From Eutreptiella sp. 'Long Island Sound 2002' (Eukaryota > Euglenozoa > Euglenophyceae > Eutreptiales > Eutreptiaceae), in NCBI GenBank assembly GCA_964036045.1, contig OZ038383.1, forward strand, positions 69,027,888 through 69,091,887: a DNA stretch of 64,000 nt. Direction: 5' to 3'. Within the stretch, counting starts at the first letter, position 1. The number at the start of each line of letters is the position of its first letter. The position numbers and the translations under genes are program-made. Under the pieces are notes generated by a model that saw only the letters and a list, made by a program, of their open reading frames with translations, was not told the DNA's origin and searched no databases. Below, in pieces: positions 30,000 to 41,959 of this stretch.

Positions 30000-30670
30000 G
30001 ACATTATTGTGTGGGTACGTGACAGAGTGCATTATGAAGGGGAGCGGGGTAGGGAGTGTGTAGCTGCTTCCACACGCTTTGTGCCAGATATTGCGAGTCT
30101 ACTCTAGTAGGCCATGTGAAACCCTCATTGCTGGCTTTCCCCCCTTAAGCGACCCTCTCTTCCCACCCCCTAGAACATAGACATGGAAAATGTTGACATA
30201 AAAACACGCAAAATGAATATGCAACACACACATGTAGCCTGGAGGCTAGCACAATTTATGGTCGCACCATGCAGTGCACTAATGGTATTTACTCCCCATT
30301 TTTCCCTGTGAGGTATGTTTGGGTGCCACGTAGCATGGCCCAACATGGGTAGAAAATTTTTTGTATGGTTCCTAGGAGCCCGGAATTTTTTCGGAGAATT
30401 TTCTCCTCCACATGTGTCTCCGACGTCGGGCCCACCTTCCGGGCCAATCAGGCTGCCACATGGAGCCCCGAAAAGGCTGCTTGGTGGACCGGGTTTAAAT
30501 TTTTTTTTGCTCTTTATGACTAGTTGCCGAGACAAACAAATAGATGTTGTTGCTATCCGGCATGCCCCATTTTCAGAACCGCTTGCGTCACCACTGCCCA
30601 AACATGTTTCCCTACCTAGACATTGAAACAAACCCGCCAACCCCCCCCCCCCCCCGCCCCGTCGGACCCC
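30000..30670. other. No supported gene
   Basis: The sequence contains TTTTTT-rich and C-tract patches. A 339-codon minus-strand frame (30,170-31,189) covers it, but its composition (Gly runs from C tracts, many Cys/Thr/Ser) looks like chance. Confidence 0.5.
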
Positions 30671-30674
30671 AAAT

Positions 30675-31638
30675 TTGGTGGCACACAAAGCAAAAATCTT
30701 TTCATCATCTTTTCCTACTTTTGGTCGGTCACCGCCCCACCCCTGCCCCCCTTTGAAAAGGAATCCATGGAGTCCCGGCGGTGCAACTAACCCCTCGGAT
30801 GCCAGTGCGGATGTCGACAATCGCTTTTCCTCAAAACAAACTATTTTTCTTTTTGTTCCGTGCTTTTCCATTATCTTTGTTGCTGCCGTTGCTGACTTTG
30901 CTCGTTGTGAATCCTGGTTGGGGATGAGGTTTGTGACGGAAGTCAATTCTCTTTCTAGCACACCATTCCTGAGGCGGGGCCTGATGGTTGCACGCCCCTC
31001 GGAGCTCCAGTACGAACACCGGCGTCCCGCACCAGCGGAGCCTGTGCAATGGCAGGGCACCGGGGCAGTCGCGGTTGTCCCATCTGGCAGCCGGAGGAGC
31101 CCCCCCCCCCCCCCCCAACCACTCGTCCGTCTCATCATGCCGCCGCATGCAGGGCCCAACAACGGGTAGGTAAGCAAGCCATCCCCCATGCAGACAGCTT
31201 CTTTGCCTCTCTACTCCTCCTGTCTATGAATATGTTTGCCCGGCACTATTATCAGGGGAACAATGGTGGATTATGTTTTCGATCTATCACGAGCATTGCC
31301 TTCTCTGCCCTCATCCCTGGTGTCTTCCCCCTAGGAAGGATCACGGGATCCGCCAGAGCTACTACTGTGTGGCGATCAGGGTGGCCAGTCACCCTAAGAT
31401 TGTGACGCCGCCAGGAGCCTTGCATAGCTGGCTTCGCCTCAACCACCAATGCTCACCCCCCGTGCCCACACTGCCCACACCAGCAACCCCCCCCCCCCCC
31501 GCACCATCCTACGCACCATCCTCACACCAAAATGCCCCATCACCACCCTTCCTCAGCCCCTCGCCAAAGATTGTCCCACCCCAACAGGAAACCCCGCCCC
31601 CTCGCCAAGGCAATCGGCCCCATCGCACCAAGGTGTGA
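30675..31638 (+). CDS. Proline-rich multi-exon hypothetical protein
   Basis: Exon 1, up to about 31,168, includes WLGMRFVTEVNSLSSTPFLR and ARPSELQYEHRRPAPAEPVQ, then a Pro run from a C tract. It ends near a strong donor (GGGTAGGTAAGC). Exon 2 starts after CTTCCCCCTAG at 31,335. It reads IRQSYYCVAIRVASHPKIVTP and GALHSWLRLNHQC, followed by a long Pro-rich tail to the stop at 31,636-31,638. The junction phase was not proven. No domain recognised. A similar order of short folded part then Pro-rich tail is seen at 38.9-39.3 kb and 13.2-13.6 kb. Confidence 0.4.
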
Positions 31639-31639
31639 G

Positions 31640-32790
31640 CAGTGGTTGGCCCGCCCCTAGCAACCCTAGATGGACTATGACCCAGAGGGACGCGGTACCA
31701 ATTTGACTTGGAGAGGCGGGGCCAAGTAGCTCTGTGGCAAGGTGGACAGCGTGTGTCTAGGTCGCACTTCCTCGGCAGAAGCCTAGAGAGAGCGAGGCTC
31801 ATCCCGGTGCACACCGTACCCCGTCCACAACGCTATGCTCTTCCCGAACCCTCTGTTCGAAGGCCACCCTTGCCGTCGGGCCAGACAACATTGGCAGGGG
31901 TGGTGGCACACCAATGATTCTCGTTACTGCCCCCCCCCCCCCCCCACCCCACCCCACCCGCCCACGGACGTTGCTGTTGCCAGGGCACCCACAACCACCA
32001 TCAGCAACCCCAACTATCCAGCCACTAGTTAGGAACCGCCCTCCTCTTAGCCTAGATACACACACCCTCCCGCAGATGGCCTGTGGCGACCCGCCCAAAC
32101 CTGAACCCAAGCCTGGCCCCACATCCCGGCCACGGTATCATTTGTATCGTCGGGGTCACCACCAGCCTACAGCCATGCCACATTGCGGTTGCCCCGTCCG
32201 TACCTATATCCGCAGCCCCTAGGTTTGCTCTTGTTCCCCCCGTCCTGTGCAGTCCGGCCGTGTGCCAATTGCTGTCTGTGTAATGCTTTTTTGCTGCAAT
32301 TCTTCACTTTACAGGAACCTATGCACCTTTGCACAGCCCCACTTCATGGCCCTGACCCTTTGCTAGTGGTGGCTGGAGAAAGTTGATGATTGATGGGTAT
32401 GATACATTTGGTGCCTCCTCCCATCGGTTTCTTGCTAGGCCGCCCCACGTGATGGGTTGAGCACCCGCATGTCTAGACAGTGGGCTTGAGGTGGGGGAGG
32501 TTTTTAATCTAGGCTGTGTGGATGCCCATGCACCACCGAAGGAGTCACCCTCTGCTGGCCACCTTCTAGCCACAGTTTAGCATGCCTTAGCGGCTCTCCC
32601 TCTCAGCCACCGTCCCATGTGCTACTTAAACCCTAAGATGACCGGAGTCTTCGTGGATAGGGTTTTGCCCCCCCCATCTTAAGCGCAATGTGGGAGACAC
32701 CACCGTGGCCAGACAAATGGGTCATCGCGTAGATTTAAAAGATAAGACCACCCGCGAATCGCCCGGCAACACCAATCCCTCCAAACACCA
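31640..32790. other. No supported gene; C-tract repeats
   Basis: Mixed unique and C-rich sequence (C run at 31,930-31,944). Frames of about 100 codons on both strands show no domain. The last 100 bp lead into the polymerase-like element. Confidence 0.5.
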
Positions 32791-32796
32791 CTTTTC

Positions 32797-34287
32797 GTGC
32801 GGGATTCGGTACCGGCAAATTGGTGGGACCTACCCCGGGATGAACCAATTTTTCAGGACGTCCATGGGGGACAACATATGCAGGAGCCTGATACTCAGTA
32901 TCGGACCATAGCCTTCAACTGTTTGGGTGACCAACAGGAAGGCGTGAATCGTACCGACTGGAAGCGCCGTCCCAGGTATAATCTGGACTCTGAGGGAGGG
33001 TTCGACGAGGTTATTGGGACCCCGACGTCCCACAAAGGGCAAAATGTTCATTCTCCTCGGCAAAGTTCTAACCTGTTTGGGAAAAGGCTGAAGGGTACGG
33101 ACCGCAAACGGTGGAGGCTCAAGTGCCACAAGTTGGCACTCCTCGGACAGGGCCCTGCGGATACGCCAGACCCTGAGTTGTCCGAGGAGAGTCGCCCCCT
33201 AATGCCCGAACCCTTGGTCCAGCTCCAAGTTGAGGAGATGAATGCCCGCTATAAAATCAGTGAGTTGCAGCTAGCCGAGACCAAGGCCCTGGACCAGTTT
33301 CAGGAGGCCTTAGCGAAAATAACCCAGGTCTGCTCCACTTATGATCAGAGTGTGGTTCCCGACAAGGGTACACCCACAGGACTAGACATCAAGGCGAAAA
33401 CTGACCCAACTGGTTGGATGGTTCGCTCCTTCGCCGAGGTGACCAAGCATGGACCGTCGCTTGATAAGCACGAACGGTGATGCGAAAAGGTTTCTCAGTG
33501 GCGCACCAAGGTGGATCCCATACTCAGAGAGCCCAAACCGCTCATGGGATCCGACTTGGCGCCCCCTACCGCTTTGTTTCAGGACAGAGAACGTATTGTT
33601 AGGTCAGTGATTGAAGCTGATGGTGAGCTCCTTGGTGAGTTGGCCATCGAGCTTCGCAAGCGCATCTATGAGGACTTCGCAGATTCGGTATTCGACCCTA
33701 CGGGGAACGAATACGCGAAAATCGAGGCCAATGCCTTGAAGCGAGGTCCAAAGGACATGAGTTTCTGCAAATTGGAGTTGAAGCCTGGCTCTCAACCCCG
33801 AGCATGCAACCCCATACGGGCTGTGGGAATCAAGGAAGAGGAGATGAACAAAAAAATCAAAGGATTCCTTGATAAAGGATGGATAGTCCGATCCCACAGT
33901 GCCCGGGTTCGCGAGAGGGTTCCTGGTTCCAAAACGAGGAACCAACAAATGGAGATTGGTCATCGATTACCGGTACCTGAACTGGTGTCTTGAGGGACAT
34001 GAGTTCCCACTACCCGTGATCGAAGACCTTCTCCAAGGGCAGGCCGGAAACCATCTCTGGACCCTTGTGGATCTGGAAGATGGCTTCCACCAGGTGCCCC
34101 TTTTGGAGGAGTGCAGGCATTTAACCGCCTTTTGCACCCCCGCAGGGACATTTGAGTGGAGGGCCCTGCCCATGGGGGTTAAGGTTGGGCCACAGGCTTT
34201 TCATCGCCTTGTGAGCTGGTGTGTTGGCCGCCTTAAACCCCATATCAGAGCCTATATAGATGACATTCTAGTAGGCACGCGACCCAC
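32797..34287 (+). mobile_element. pol: Decayed Ty3/gypsy retrotransposon, reverse-transcriptase region
   Basis: The first frame (to 33,480) is hydrophilic with a helical Glu/Gln stretch and then a TGA. It continues in the same frame from 33,481, with SFCKLELKPGS..PRACNPIR, EEEMNKKIKGFLDKGWIVRS. A one-base frame change near 33,900 leads into FLVPKRGTNKWRLVIDYRYL, LVDLEDGFHQVPL, HLTAFCTPAGTFEWRALPMG and AYIDDILVG. These are standard blocks of Ty3/gypsy reverse transcriptase. The catalytic pair is YIDD (34,253-34,264). Homology stops right after it: the thumb, RNase H and integrase are absent, and Gln/Asn/Asp repeats follow. No long terminal repeat or protease seen. With one stop, one frameshift and a truncation, it cannot be autonomous. 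Confidence 0.85.
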
Positions 34288-34292
34288 TTGCA

Positions 34293-35680
34293 GTGGCAAA
34301 GAAAAACTTCTCGATTCAGCACAAACACAACAAGCAGGGGTACGGCAGCAGCAGCCACAAGCAAAGCAAGTACCCACGGGCAAACCTGCGCCGCAGCAGC
34401 AGAAGCCAGCCCAACAAGTTACGCATCATGCGGCGGGAGGAGCACAAGCAGACGATGGACAACACGTTCAAGGTGCAGACGACAACGGCCACGGTGGCAA
34501 CAACAACGGCAATGGCAACGGCAATGGCAACGATGACAACGGCAATGGCGAGGGCGTCAGGGATGGGGATGATGATGATGGGGACTTTGGGGACCGGCGA
34601 CCACAAGATCGGCACGGACGGGCCTCGTGGAAGACGACGGACAACGGAGCGTATTGGGGCCCAGTGAAGGAGCTATGCGAGTCCAATCCAATTGTTGTCG
34701 AATTCCTTGACCACCCTTGAGAAAGGCTGGCTGACCAGGTTTGGTGAGTGGATAGAAGAAAGGGAAGACGATGACTAGACGAGGAAACCTCCGTGAGAAA
34801 TGTGGCAGGTCATTGTCCGGACCAAAAAGCCCTCGAGGGCATGGAAGGACAAGGTCAATCCGTGGATTGAGGATGCAGTGCAGTGCAGAGAAGAGGCCTT
34901 GGACGAACGGGACGAAGCGATGGAGAACTTCCGCAAAGCAGAGAAAGCTATCCGGGACGAGTTCAAAAAGCGAAAGGGTCCGGCTGGGAAGCAAGAGGAG
35001 CAGCTCCGCCAAAAAAGCTAGGCGGCCCTCCACTAGGCGCAAGAGAAACGGATTTCGCAAATGCCGTAAGGTATTTGGTCCCGGTGCTAGGTAGGCTCCG
35101 CCGGATGCTGCTAAAGCTCAAGGCCGTGGAGGAGACGATTCCGCCGACGGCACGCATGGCATCCACCGGAGTATTGGGGGACCTATGCTTGCACTGTTTT
35201 GCGGTCGACGTTACGGAAGACGAGGAAGAGGAACAGGGGAAGCCGAAGCAAAAGAAAATGGGCACCAAACACAATGACACAGTGGGAAAGAAGATGGATA
35301 TGGCCAAAAAGAAAGGAAAGAAAGGAAAGAAGATGGGGAAAGTGAAGGAGGAGAAGCAAAAGCAGGACAAGCAAGATAAGGAGCAGCGCAACGGATCTGG
35401 TCCAAAGGCCTGACGCATGAGGGTGAGGATCGTGGACGTGGAGGGCACGCGAGCCTGCAAGACCCTCCACGACAATGTTGTAAAGCGGGGTGCCGACGTT
35501 AACCTTTTGAGAGGGAAGCGCGTGGTCAAGGGGAGGGATCACTGTGTTTACATGGCCCTGAAGACGGCGTTTTGGTTCGCTGGTGTCGGCCCGGCAAGTT
35601 GGGAGGATATGCCTCCCGTCAGGCATTTTTTGTGCGCTGCCCCTAAAGCGAGTAATATGGTTGAAGGCAAGCTACAGTGA
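34293..35680 (+). CDS. Lys/Glu-rich coiled-coil and low-complexity ORFs downstream of the RT fragment
   Basis: Four successive frames are open. 34,293-34,720 is Gln/Asn/Gly/Asp low complexity. 34,800-35,021 (MWQVIVRTKKPSRAWKDKV...) is a charged helical stretch (EEALDERDEAMENFRKAEK). 34,990-35,413 reads NAVRYLVPVLGRLRRMLLKLK then a Lys/Glu/Gly/Met tail. 35,417-35,680 reads MRVRIVDVEGTRACKTLHDN, then RDHCVYMALKTAFWFAGVGP and stops. They may be a gag-like part of a neighbouring element or a decayed host gene; there is no CCHC knuckle to support gag. A change of frame roughly every 300 bp suggests introns or decay. Confidence 0.35.
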
Positions 35681-35699
35681 ATGAAAGAAAGTCTACCAC

Positions 35700-36280
35700 T
35701 GATGCGTTCGCGCCGAAGCCCCAATAGAGGGCACCGCACCTAGTGGCGACGAGCCCTTGACTCGCTTGGCGATGGTTTCTTTGCCGAGAGAAAAAGAAGC
35801 CGGCCGTCGTACGTCTTCCACTCACCAACCTTGAGTTGCCTGCTGTCACTGCCTTCCACATGCAAAATAAACGGCCTGGGGTGTGCAGGCGAAGGAGTGC
35901 TTTCGGGCCCAGTCTTAGGTAGGCCACTATGACGGAGAAATGGTGGCCGGGCCTGTGGGACTGAGGGATGCGCGTGATTATATCCCCAGAAGCGGCAAAA
36001 GGCCCAAGGGATGGATGGGCAAATGGACAAGCAGGGTAGGCACTAGGGGTGGGGAAAATTTTTTTTTGACTCAGACACCGGCAGCGGGTGTTGTGCACGA
36101 GTAAAGCAGCACTGATGCGATGAGTATATGCATGTACATGCATTTTTCGACGCAATGCGGCCTGTATTGCATGCTTCCAGAACCCGTGACCGTGTGCAGA
36201 GGAGACATGGGAGCATGGCACAACACCAGAGTTATTCTTTTGACACGGCGCTGTGCTGCATTGCTGCTGATGGCATGTCA
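35700..36280. other. No supported gene
   Basis: Unique sequence with a minus-strand frame (35,643-36,320) of unremarkable composition. It ends where the 42-bp minisatellite begins. Confidence 0.5.
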
Positions 36281-36289
36281 TGGGTCTTT

Positions 36290-37295
36290 TACCAAAATGG
36301 TGGGACACGTGAAGATACACACAAAAAGCCTACTGCGGATGATTCCACACATCCAGACAAATGACGCAACCCCACTGCTGATGGTTGCACATGTGAAGAG
36401 ACAGGAAAAACGCCTACTGCGGATGGTGGCACACATGAAGAGGCAGCGGAGAAGCCTACTGCTGATGGTGGCACACCTCAATAGATAGGCCAAAAGCCTA
36501 CTGCAGATGGTGGCACACATGAAGAGACGTCCCAAAACCCTACTGCGGACGGTGGCACACATAAATAGATAGATAAAAGGCTAATGCGGATGGTGGCACA
36601 CATGAAGACACTTGGAAAAACCCAAGTGCGGATGGTGGCACACATGTGCAGATAGGAAAGAAGTCTACTGCGATTTGTGGCACACATGAAGAGACACGAA
36701 AAACACCTCGTGCAGATGGTTGCACGCATCAAAAGACAAGAGGGAAGTCTGCTGCGAATGGTGGCACACATGAAGAGACAGGAGAGAAGCCTACTGTGGA
36801 TGGTGGCACACATGAATAGATAGGATAAAAGCCTACTACGGATGGTGGCACACATGAAAAGACGTGAAAACCCCCTATTGCGGAAGGGTGCACACATGAA
36901 TAGATGGGAAAACAGCTTACTGCAGATGTTGGCACACATGAAAACACGTGAAAAAACCCAGCTGCGGATGCTGGTGCGCATGTACAGATAGGAAAGAGGC
37001 CTATTGCAATTGGTGGCACAGGTGAAGAGACAGCAGAAAAACCTACCGGGGATGATGGCACACATGAAAAGAAAGGAGGGAAGCGTACTACGGATGGTGG
37101 CACACATCTAGAGACAGGAGAGAAGCCTACTGCGGATGGTGGTAGGCATGAAGTGACGTGAAAGAACCCCATTGAGGTCGGTGGCATACATGAATAGATA
37201 GGGAAAAAGCCTGCTGCGGATGGTGGGACACATGTGCACATAGGCAAGGAGCCTTATGCAATTAGTGGCACACATGAAGAGACAAGAAAAAAGCA
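36290..37295 (+). repeat. 42-bp minisatellite, left part
   Basis: About 24 units of roughly 42 bp built on 'CTACTGCGGATGGTGGCACA' and 'CATGAAGAGACAGGA'. The spacing between GGTGGCACACA words is 42 (for example 36,760 and 36,802). Because 42 is a multiple of three, minus-strand frames stay open (36,478-37,107) and give a 14-residue repeat of the type CATIRSRLLSYLFM. I read these as repeat translations, though a repeat protein cannot be fully excluded. Confidence 0.9.
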
Positions 37296-37860
37296 CGGGG
37301 GGCGCTCCTAGTCGGGACCAGACCCCAAAGGGGGGGGGGGGCTCCACGGACCCCAAAATTGCTTTTTGGAACAATGTCCTTTGTGAGCGCCGGAGTTTTC
37401 GTTTTAGGCATAGGGCAGGGGGAAATTTTTTTGTTCGATCCTATTTGTTTGTACTCAAAATACTCAGAATTTCGTGGAGAATTCAAAAATGGCTAAAAAG
37501 CACAAAAAAGGAGTTTGACCCTAACCCGGCCTCTGGGTCGGACCTTGGTTGATGGGAGCCTGTTTGAGCATTGGCTAGGGCGGTCGTTATGGGGTTATGT
37601 AACCACCCTGCCCAATTAGGGGCCACCTGTGATTCTGCCCCCGCTGTGAAGCGGTGGGGATCCCCCAGGCGGCAGGGGTTATGTAGCCACCTTGCCCACT
37701 TGTGGGCCATTTCTGATTCGGTCCCCTGCTATGCTAGGTTTCGGTCAACGAAGGCGAGGGGTGGGGTCCCCCCCCCTATTGGAGGGGTTGCCCCCCCCCC
37801 CCCCCCGCTACAGCCCCCAAAATTGTAAAACACGCCGGGGTCACACATTGGCCGGCGGCG
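37296..37860. mobile_element. Insertion splitting the 42-bp minisatellite
   Basis: The array breaks at AAAAAAGCACGGGGGGCGC and resumes at GGAAAAAAGCCTATTGCAGATG. The 565-bp interruption has G runs near its left end and C runs near its right end. It holds a family F segment (37,585-37,760) and a T-rich core. C/G runs at both ends are what several other short elements in this window have. No coding region. Confidence 0.55.
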
Positions 37861-37861
37861 G

Positions 37862-38465
37862 CCCCCCGTGGAAAAAAGCCTATTGCAGATGCTGGCACAC
37901 ATCAATAGATAGTGCAAAACCCTGCTGCGGATGGTGGCAGGCATGAAGAGCGCCAAAAAACTTTATGGAGGATGGTGGCACACATGAACAGATAGGAAAA
38001 GAGCGTATTGCGGATGGTGGCACACGTGAAGAGATCAGACACAAGCCTACCGCAGTTGGTGGCGCACGTGCAGAGATAGGAAAGAAGCCGACTGCGCGCT
38101 GGCACATATGAAGAGATAGGATAAAAGCCTACTACGGATGGTGGCAAACATGAATAGATAGGGAAAAAGCCTATTGCGGATGGTGGCACACAGGAAGGAT
38201 AGGAGATACAGCTACTGCACATGGTGGCACACATGAATAGAGCGGAAAAACTCCTATTGCGCATGGTGGCACACATGAATAGATAGGATAAAAGCCTACT
38301 GCGGGTGGTTGGTCGCATGAACAGATAGGAAAAAACCCTACTGCGGATGATGGCACACATAAGGGGATAGAAGAGAAGCCGACTGCGAATGGTGGCACAC
38401 GTGAAGAGACAGGAAAATGAAGCCTATGCGCATGGTGGCACACATGAAGAGACACGGAGGGTCCT
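37862..38465 (+). repeat. 42-bp minisatellite, right part
   Basis: About 14 further units of the same repeat, ending at GAAGAGACACGGAGGGTCC. The minus-strand frame 37,902-38,360 is open through it. Units are as diverged here as on the left, so the split came after amplification. Confidence 0.9.
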
Positions 38466-38880
38466 ACACATGAGGGAATGCCGTGCACGCCCACGTAGTG
38501 TGCCCGCAGTGCGCATCCAATGTGCCGGCAGTGACCGTGTAGTGCGCATGCCGTGCAAACTCTTGTATGTTGGCAACTACTTGAACCGTGGTTGTGGCTT
38601 TTTTTCGCAAGTTGGTTGCAACGGAATTGCCACTCATGTTCACCCATTTTTAGTCGCCTTCAAAACCCCACTGTGGGTGCTGGCACACGTGAGAAACAAT
38701 TGGGGGGACGGGGGGGGGGGGGTACCCGGCGCTCCGTGAGTTGGTTCTAGGATCGGGGGCCTTTGATTGGCCACACCTGGCCATGGGAGCCGGGGCAATC
38801 TCCACAGGGGTTCCGTGAACTACTGTGGAGGTGGCGAGGCAAGGGACAATTTCACATGGGGGCACATATGAAGAGACGTA

Positions 38881-39258
38881 TTGCGGATGGTGGCACAAAT
38901 AAAAAGCTACAATGGTGCATTTGTTTCAGACCTCCTCAGCGGCATGACATGTGCTAGCTGGTCCCACGAGTTTGTGGTGGATGGCACGGCGTTCTACGTC
39001 CCCGGCTCGTTAACCCGTATGCACACGTTCCTCCTCGTCATGGCCATACCGCCCACGGAGTCACGGTGAATGCTTTCATCATTCACTTACCCTCAAAGCG
39101 GGCCCTCTCCGCCAAAGACCTTGATGCATCCGTTTGGACGAAGGCGAAGGTGAACACTGTTCGCCGGCACTTGGCCCCAGTCGCGGCGTCCAGGACGCCT
39201 CTGTACACGACACCCGCCCCTAAGCCCCCCCCCCCCCCCCGCACCCATTTTTTTACGC
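38881..39258 (+). CDS. Hypothetical two-frame coding segment with Pro-rich end
   Basis: The first frame reads SGMTCASWSHEFVVDGTAFYV and PGSLTRMHTFLLVMAIPPTE, with a stop at 39,067-39,069. The next frame, starting within it, reads AFIIHLPSKRALSAKDLDAS and VWTKAKVNTVRRHLAPVAAS, then a Pro run encoded by a C tract, with a stop at 39,261. An intron or frameshift joins them. Composition is protein-like. No domain recognised. Confidence 0.35.
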
Positions 39259-39264
39259 CATGAG

Positions 39265-41400
39265 GCAATAGGGCCACAGGCCCCGTTCCGGAAGATATGG
39301 CGGGCCGCCCGAGAACGCGGATGGTCGTGGACGGAGCTGCGGGCAGTAAAGGCCGACATGTTTCCGAAGATGAATGGAGTTGTCGAACGTCAGATTGCTA
39401 GCCCAGCTCTCTGGCCATCTTCTACATAACTGCAAGGGGCTTGTAGCCGGGCACAGACCCCCCCCCCCCCTCGCTTTACGGAGATAACTCTTGCAGTAGG
39501 TGTGTATGGTGACGGCTACACAACGCGTGCTTGCCTTACCGTAAACATAAGTTTGCGTTGATCGACCGAACAGGAGGGGTGTTCCCACACCAACCAAAAG
39601 GTGGGGATTTGCCATGCAGCACACCAATGCTGACCTGGCAGGACCTTCCGGAAAGGGATTTTGAAACTCGACTCCCTTAGCGGCGAGAAGAGTTGACTGT
39701 GGCCGAGCGGGCTAAATTCCAAATGCCCATCTCTTTTCGGGGTGTTACTACCACCACCACCATTAACCTCACGTTTCATTTCATAAACGCTCACAGCCAC
39801 CACCTGGGGGGGGGGATTTGGTTGTAAAGGGTGCGTGAGTTGTGGGTGCCCGCTTAGGAAGGCGATTGCACGGTTGTTCCTGCACGTGCCCCGCATTGTT
39901 GGTAGTGTTCACAAAAATGTCGTTTTTTCGGTGTTAGCGGGGATAATGATATTGTTGTGCACCAACCCCTCTTGCATAGCTGAAAAGGAGCGTTTAGCCG
40001 TTCTGTAGGTGTTGTCGGCCGGTGTTTGGTTCCGGAGGACCGCTTCTTGTTTCTTGAGGCCATTAGCACCATTGCAGGGCGATGTGCCCCGCCGCAACTC
40101 CCACGTGATAGCCATGCAGTCATGATGTCTGTGTCGTAGCTCCTCCGCGGCGGCACTAGTTTCACACCATAGCTAGCATCGTTGCTAGCCGAATGTTGCT
40201 ACCCTGCCATTCCACACCTGCCTTCTCTCTTTATGTCATATACTTTTGCTGCTGTATGCCGTTGATCTTCCCATCAGCCACTCTTTGTGACGTGCTTTGG
40301 GTGTGACAAACACCTTTTTGGTGCACCTCATCGCCGAGTTTAGTGAGCAAGGGGCTCCACAAACACCCTCTACTGCCATAGCTTTAGCCAGGTGTGGTTC
40401 GGAGACCACCTCCCCATGTAGCTTGGCGATGAGGCCGGTGAGGCGGATCTCCGTATGGCCAAAAGGTTTGCCCCTGTGGCCAACACATGGATGTTGAGGA
40501 CGGTTGGAGGCATGAGCTTTACACCACGTTTTGCAAGGCCAAGACCAAGGGGCGGGGTGCTGCGTTTTGCCGCTCGTATGGCGGCTCATAAAATTTAAGC
40601 AATGTGTAGTTGAAGGTCATGCCGTGTGGCAAAGAATTTTTTTTCCGGCCGGTGGACCATTTGGTGTAGGCACTTGATTGCACTTTCCTCATGCATTCTT
40701 GGACACCAACAGGCCCAAGGGTGCTAAGGCTAGGTTGGACGACGACTAACCGCAAACTTCTGTTTTTGTGCCACCGCGAGTTGAGATAGTTGCAGATCCC
40801 AACCGTATAGACTCCGATGCTTCTTTCCAAGCGGAGGTGGTTGATGCAGCTTCGTCGTGTTCGCCCTCCACGGCCAACCAAGCTCAGGCGCGTGGCGATT
40901 GTTGAGGCATCGGACGCTGGGCAGGCGTCGAGCAGCAGTCGGTGAGACTGGGTTTCAGTGGCGCTGCATAGGATGCCACCGAATTGTACTGCATTTGTGG
41001 GCAGTGTGGAACCATGCGTAGCAGACCACGCGAATGGGTGCGGACTCGTCAGTTTTGTTATCGTGGCCCACCCTTGGCCTGCAGAGTTTGCGCGTTTACA
41101 GACCGCGGGCGGTAGCTGCAGCAGCAGTGGCAGCAGTAGCACCCACGAAAGTTATAGTGGTGGTGCCAGTGACGGCAATGTGGCATCGAGGGACATCATT
41201 GCTTCCATGAGCAGTGCTGTCAAGGTAAGTAGTGTTGACAGCTCCAACGGTACCGAAGTGGAGGTAGCCCAGAGCCTGCCGTCTGTGCAGCCACTGATGT
41301 GGGTGCAATTTTGCCCCATCACCCCACTTATTGAGGTAGGGTGATTTCTTTCCCAGAGACATAGAGGTGGCCCAGCAAATAAAGAACGAATCGTGAACCA
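39265..41400. other. No supported gene; several minus-strand ORFs of unclear status
   Basis: Minus-strand frames at 41,142-40,519 (starting MLLLPLLLQLPPAVC, a Leu run that comes from CAG/CTG-type codon repeats at 41,110-41,140), 40,589-40,236, 40,165-39,854 and 39,896-39,516 follow each other. They could be exons of one minus-strand gene, but no domain or convincing junction supports that. On plus, 40,958-41,344 has a Ser/Gly-rich patch from the same triplets. Confidence 0.3.
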
Positions 41401-41404
41401 AGCG

Positions 41405-41770
41405 TCATTGTGCCATTGACCTTGACCTTAACCCTAATTAGGCTAACCAAAAGGCGTGAACGTGACCGACATTCGCCATGGAGGGCGAACCTGCGATTAT
41501 TCACCGGGCAAACGGAGGGGTGGGTGGGGGGAACCCATCGCTCCATGAGTATGTCCCACGATCGCGGACATGTGATTGGCCACACGTGGCCCTGGCGGCC
41601 GGCACAGCTTCCTCTTGGGGAGTGGCGGAGCATTTTACATATTTCTCAAGAGGCTCCAAAATATCAAAGTTTTTCGTGTTTTGTTTTTTGTGAAATTTCG
41701 CGTCGAAAATTTCTTGCTCCGACTTAAGCAGCCGGGGCCCCAGCTTGAGCGTGGAAGAAATAGCCTAATT
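41405..41770. repeat. Short telomere-like tract and a dispersed repeat shared with 38.7 kb
   Basis: 'CTTGACCTTAACCCTAATT' at 41,418 is telomere-like over two to three units. From about 41,512, a G run then CGCTCCATGAG, GATTGGCCACACGTGGCC and GCCGGCACAG match 38,710-38,850 in order (CGCTCCGTGAG, GATTGGCCACACCTGGCC). Confidence 0.6.
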
Positions 41771-41959
41771 TTTGCGTCCCAAAGGAACCCCCGATGCCGG
41801 GTCCCATGTGTGGGGCGGCTTTCGACCGCAGACTGAAAAGCGGGCAGTCCATGTAGGTCCCGGAATTGGTGTAGGAAACACAGCCACCAGAAAAGAATTC
41901 GGGGCGGGGTGCGTTCCGGAGGATAGTGATATTCCATGCTAGGCGTCTCGGCTACATGT

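Noticed and set aside
30170-31189. 339-codon minus-strand ORF
   Set aside because: Gly runs come from C tracts, composition is unlike protein, and the plus strand has better coding evidence with splice signals.
32797-35680. Complete LTR retrotransposon
   Set aside because: No matching direct repeats flank it, and protease, RNase H and integrase are absent. Only the RT palm/fingers remain.
36290-38465. CRISPR-like array
   Set aside because: Units of 42 bp are directly tandem with no unique spacers, diverge gradually, and the genome is eukaryotic. It is a minisatellite.
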